Translations under genes and position numbers: made by a program
In this document: one piece after another, positions 63,423 to 64,000 of the stretch
Layout of the letters: every line of letters starts with the position of its first letter
Numbering within the stretch: position 1 is the first letter of the stretch
Source: Bacteroidota bacterium
GTDB lineage: Bacteria > Bacteroidota > Bacteroidia > M30B66
Direction of reading: 5' to 3'
Length of the DNA: 64,000 nt
Assembly: GCA_947460255.1 (NCBI GenBank)
Contig: CANHIS010000004.1
Coordinates: 1 to 64,000, forward strand
Notes under the pieces: generated by a model
Database searches by the model: none
What the model saw: the letters and a program-made list of their open reading frames with translations, nothing else
Told to the model about the DNA's origin: nothing

Positions 63423-64000
63423 TCAGTTTTTAGGCTTCTTCTCTGGTGTTGGCGCCGGTGTTGGGGTTGGCACTGGTGTTGGAGTTGGCGCAGGAGGAGC
63501 GTTTTCGATCTTGATGTTTTCGCGTTGTTGCTCTTGAACGTCTGTTTCGATTACTTCATCTTCATCAACCGTTTCAATTTTCGGAGCTACAAACTCTGGT
63601 GATCCTTCTTTAGGAACGAAGGCGAAGCTTGTAATTTTGAATTCTGTACGGCGATTACGCTGATGCTCTTCTTCGGTGCATGTAACTCCATCTTTACATT
63701 TATTCAAAAGTTTGGTTTCACCCATACCTTTTGCACCCAAACGGGCTGGATCAATTTTTTGTTCGATCAAGTAGTTCACCACAGATTGTGCACGGCGCTG
63801 AGAAAGCTCGATGTTTGACTTTGCAGAACCACGGCTATCGGTGTGTGACATCAATTCGATAGTGATTTGTGGATTGTCGCGAAGTGTGGTAATTAGTCCG
63901 TTCAAAGAGTCTTTCGATTCTGGACGTAATTCAGCAGAATTTAAACCATAAAGAATTTCTGGAAGACGAACAGGCTTGTCTTTTGGAACTGGTTTGATAA
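63423..64000 (-). CDS. OmpA-family outer-membrane protein (partial, N-terminus outside window)
   Basis: The reverse frame is open from the stop at 63423 to the window edge (about 192 residues visible). The OmpA C-terminal domain is clear: PEILYGLNSAELRPESKDSL, then TIELMSHTDSRGSAKSNIEL, SQRRAQSVVNYLIEQKI and RLGAKGMGETKLL; the Asp and Arg that bind peptidoglycan (HTDSRG and NRRTEF) are present. The C-terminal tail is Pro/Thr-rich (PTPTPVPTPTPAPTP), a flexible extension. It anchors the outer membrane to peptidoglycan. TPR or propeller domains often precede this domain in Bacteroidota, but are not visible here. Confidence 0.9.
   Translation of the reverse strand, partial: IKPVPKDKPVRLPEILYGLNSAELRPESKDSLNGLITTLRDNPQITIELMSHTDSRGSAKSNIELSQRRAQSVVNYLIEQKIDPARLGAKGMGETKLLNKCKDGVTCTEEEHQRNRRTEFKITSFAFVPKEGSPEFVAPKIETVDEDEVIETDVQEQQRENIKIENAPPAPTPTPVPTPTPAPTPEKKPKN

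Overview
The window is a Bacteroidota chromosome segment, probably Flavobacteriales-like, from an organism with a type IX secretion system (T9SS). The evidence is: many proteins ending in a T9SS (Por secretion tail) sorting domain; a T9SS plug protein (DUF5103 family); PorT-type and OmpA-type outer-membrane proteins; a PafA-type phosphatase; DUF2911, DUF2452 and DUF2851 proteins typical of the phylum; and Bacteroidota-type promoters (TAnnTTTG) a few to about 20 nt before many start codons. No rRNA, tRNA, phage, insertion sequence with transposase, or CRISPR array was seen.

Layout. 1-7.6 kb: secreted, lipo- and outer-membrane protein genes plus a Crp/Fnr regulator, separated by long spacers built from several short repeat families. 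7.9-23.7 kb: one gene for a giant (about 5,260 residue) T9SS-exported adhesin-like protein. 23.8-33.4 kb: a conventional region with BI-1/YccA membrane protein, cyclophilin, PQQ-type sugar dehydrogenase with sorting tail, DUF2911 protein, PafA phosphatase, M61 peptidase and an unusual transaldolase-like/CBS fusion. 33.5-37.5 kb: a 1,332-residue Lys/Ala/Glu repeat protein that should be an extremely long charged helix. 37.7-48.8 kb: OxyR, L-2-hydroxyglutarate oxidase, a hemolysin-III/PAQR protein with an extra C-terminal domain, a YbiT-like ABC-F ATPase, an orphan histidine kinase, a subtilase lipoprotein, DUF2452, a polytopic membrane protein and a broken DUF433/DUF5615 toxin-antitoxin pair. 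48.8-58.3 kb: Tex, then three T9SS cargo genes of AT-rich composition in a second repeat-rich zone, then the T9SS plug gene. 58.4-64 kb: housekeeping genes apaG, DUF2851, and a purM-prfA-pyrF operon, then an OmpA-family gene leaving the window.

Genes working together: the T9SS plug protein belongs to the export machine for the cargo genes at 4.1-6.5, 7.9-23.7, 25.8-28.0 and 51.5-56.2 kb. purM, prfA and pyrF form a tight operon (9-nt gap, then a 4-nt overlap). pafA and the M61 peptidase are 2 nt apart. The cyclophilin and sugar dehydrogenase genes are 19 nt apart.

The most unusual content is (i) composite intergenic repeats (heptamer arrays, CGGACTAAAGTCCG palindromes, ACGTATT-type units, GCGTATGGAAA hairpins, a 150-bp MITE-like element) concentrated around secreted-protein genes and absent from about 23.7-50.9 kb; in places they bracket single genes as inverted arrays; (ii) a transaldolase-fold protein whose Schiff-base lysine is arginine, fused to CBS domains; (iii) an insertion-like segment carrying a truncated toxin-antitoxin pair between direct repeats; (iv) a free-standing relic of a T9SS sorting tail and composition breaks at the sorting tails of its neighbours. 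All functional assignments come from reading the translated sequences; no database search was run.
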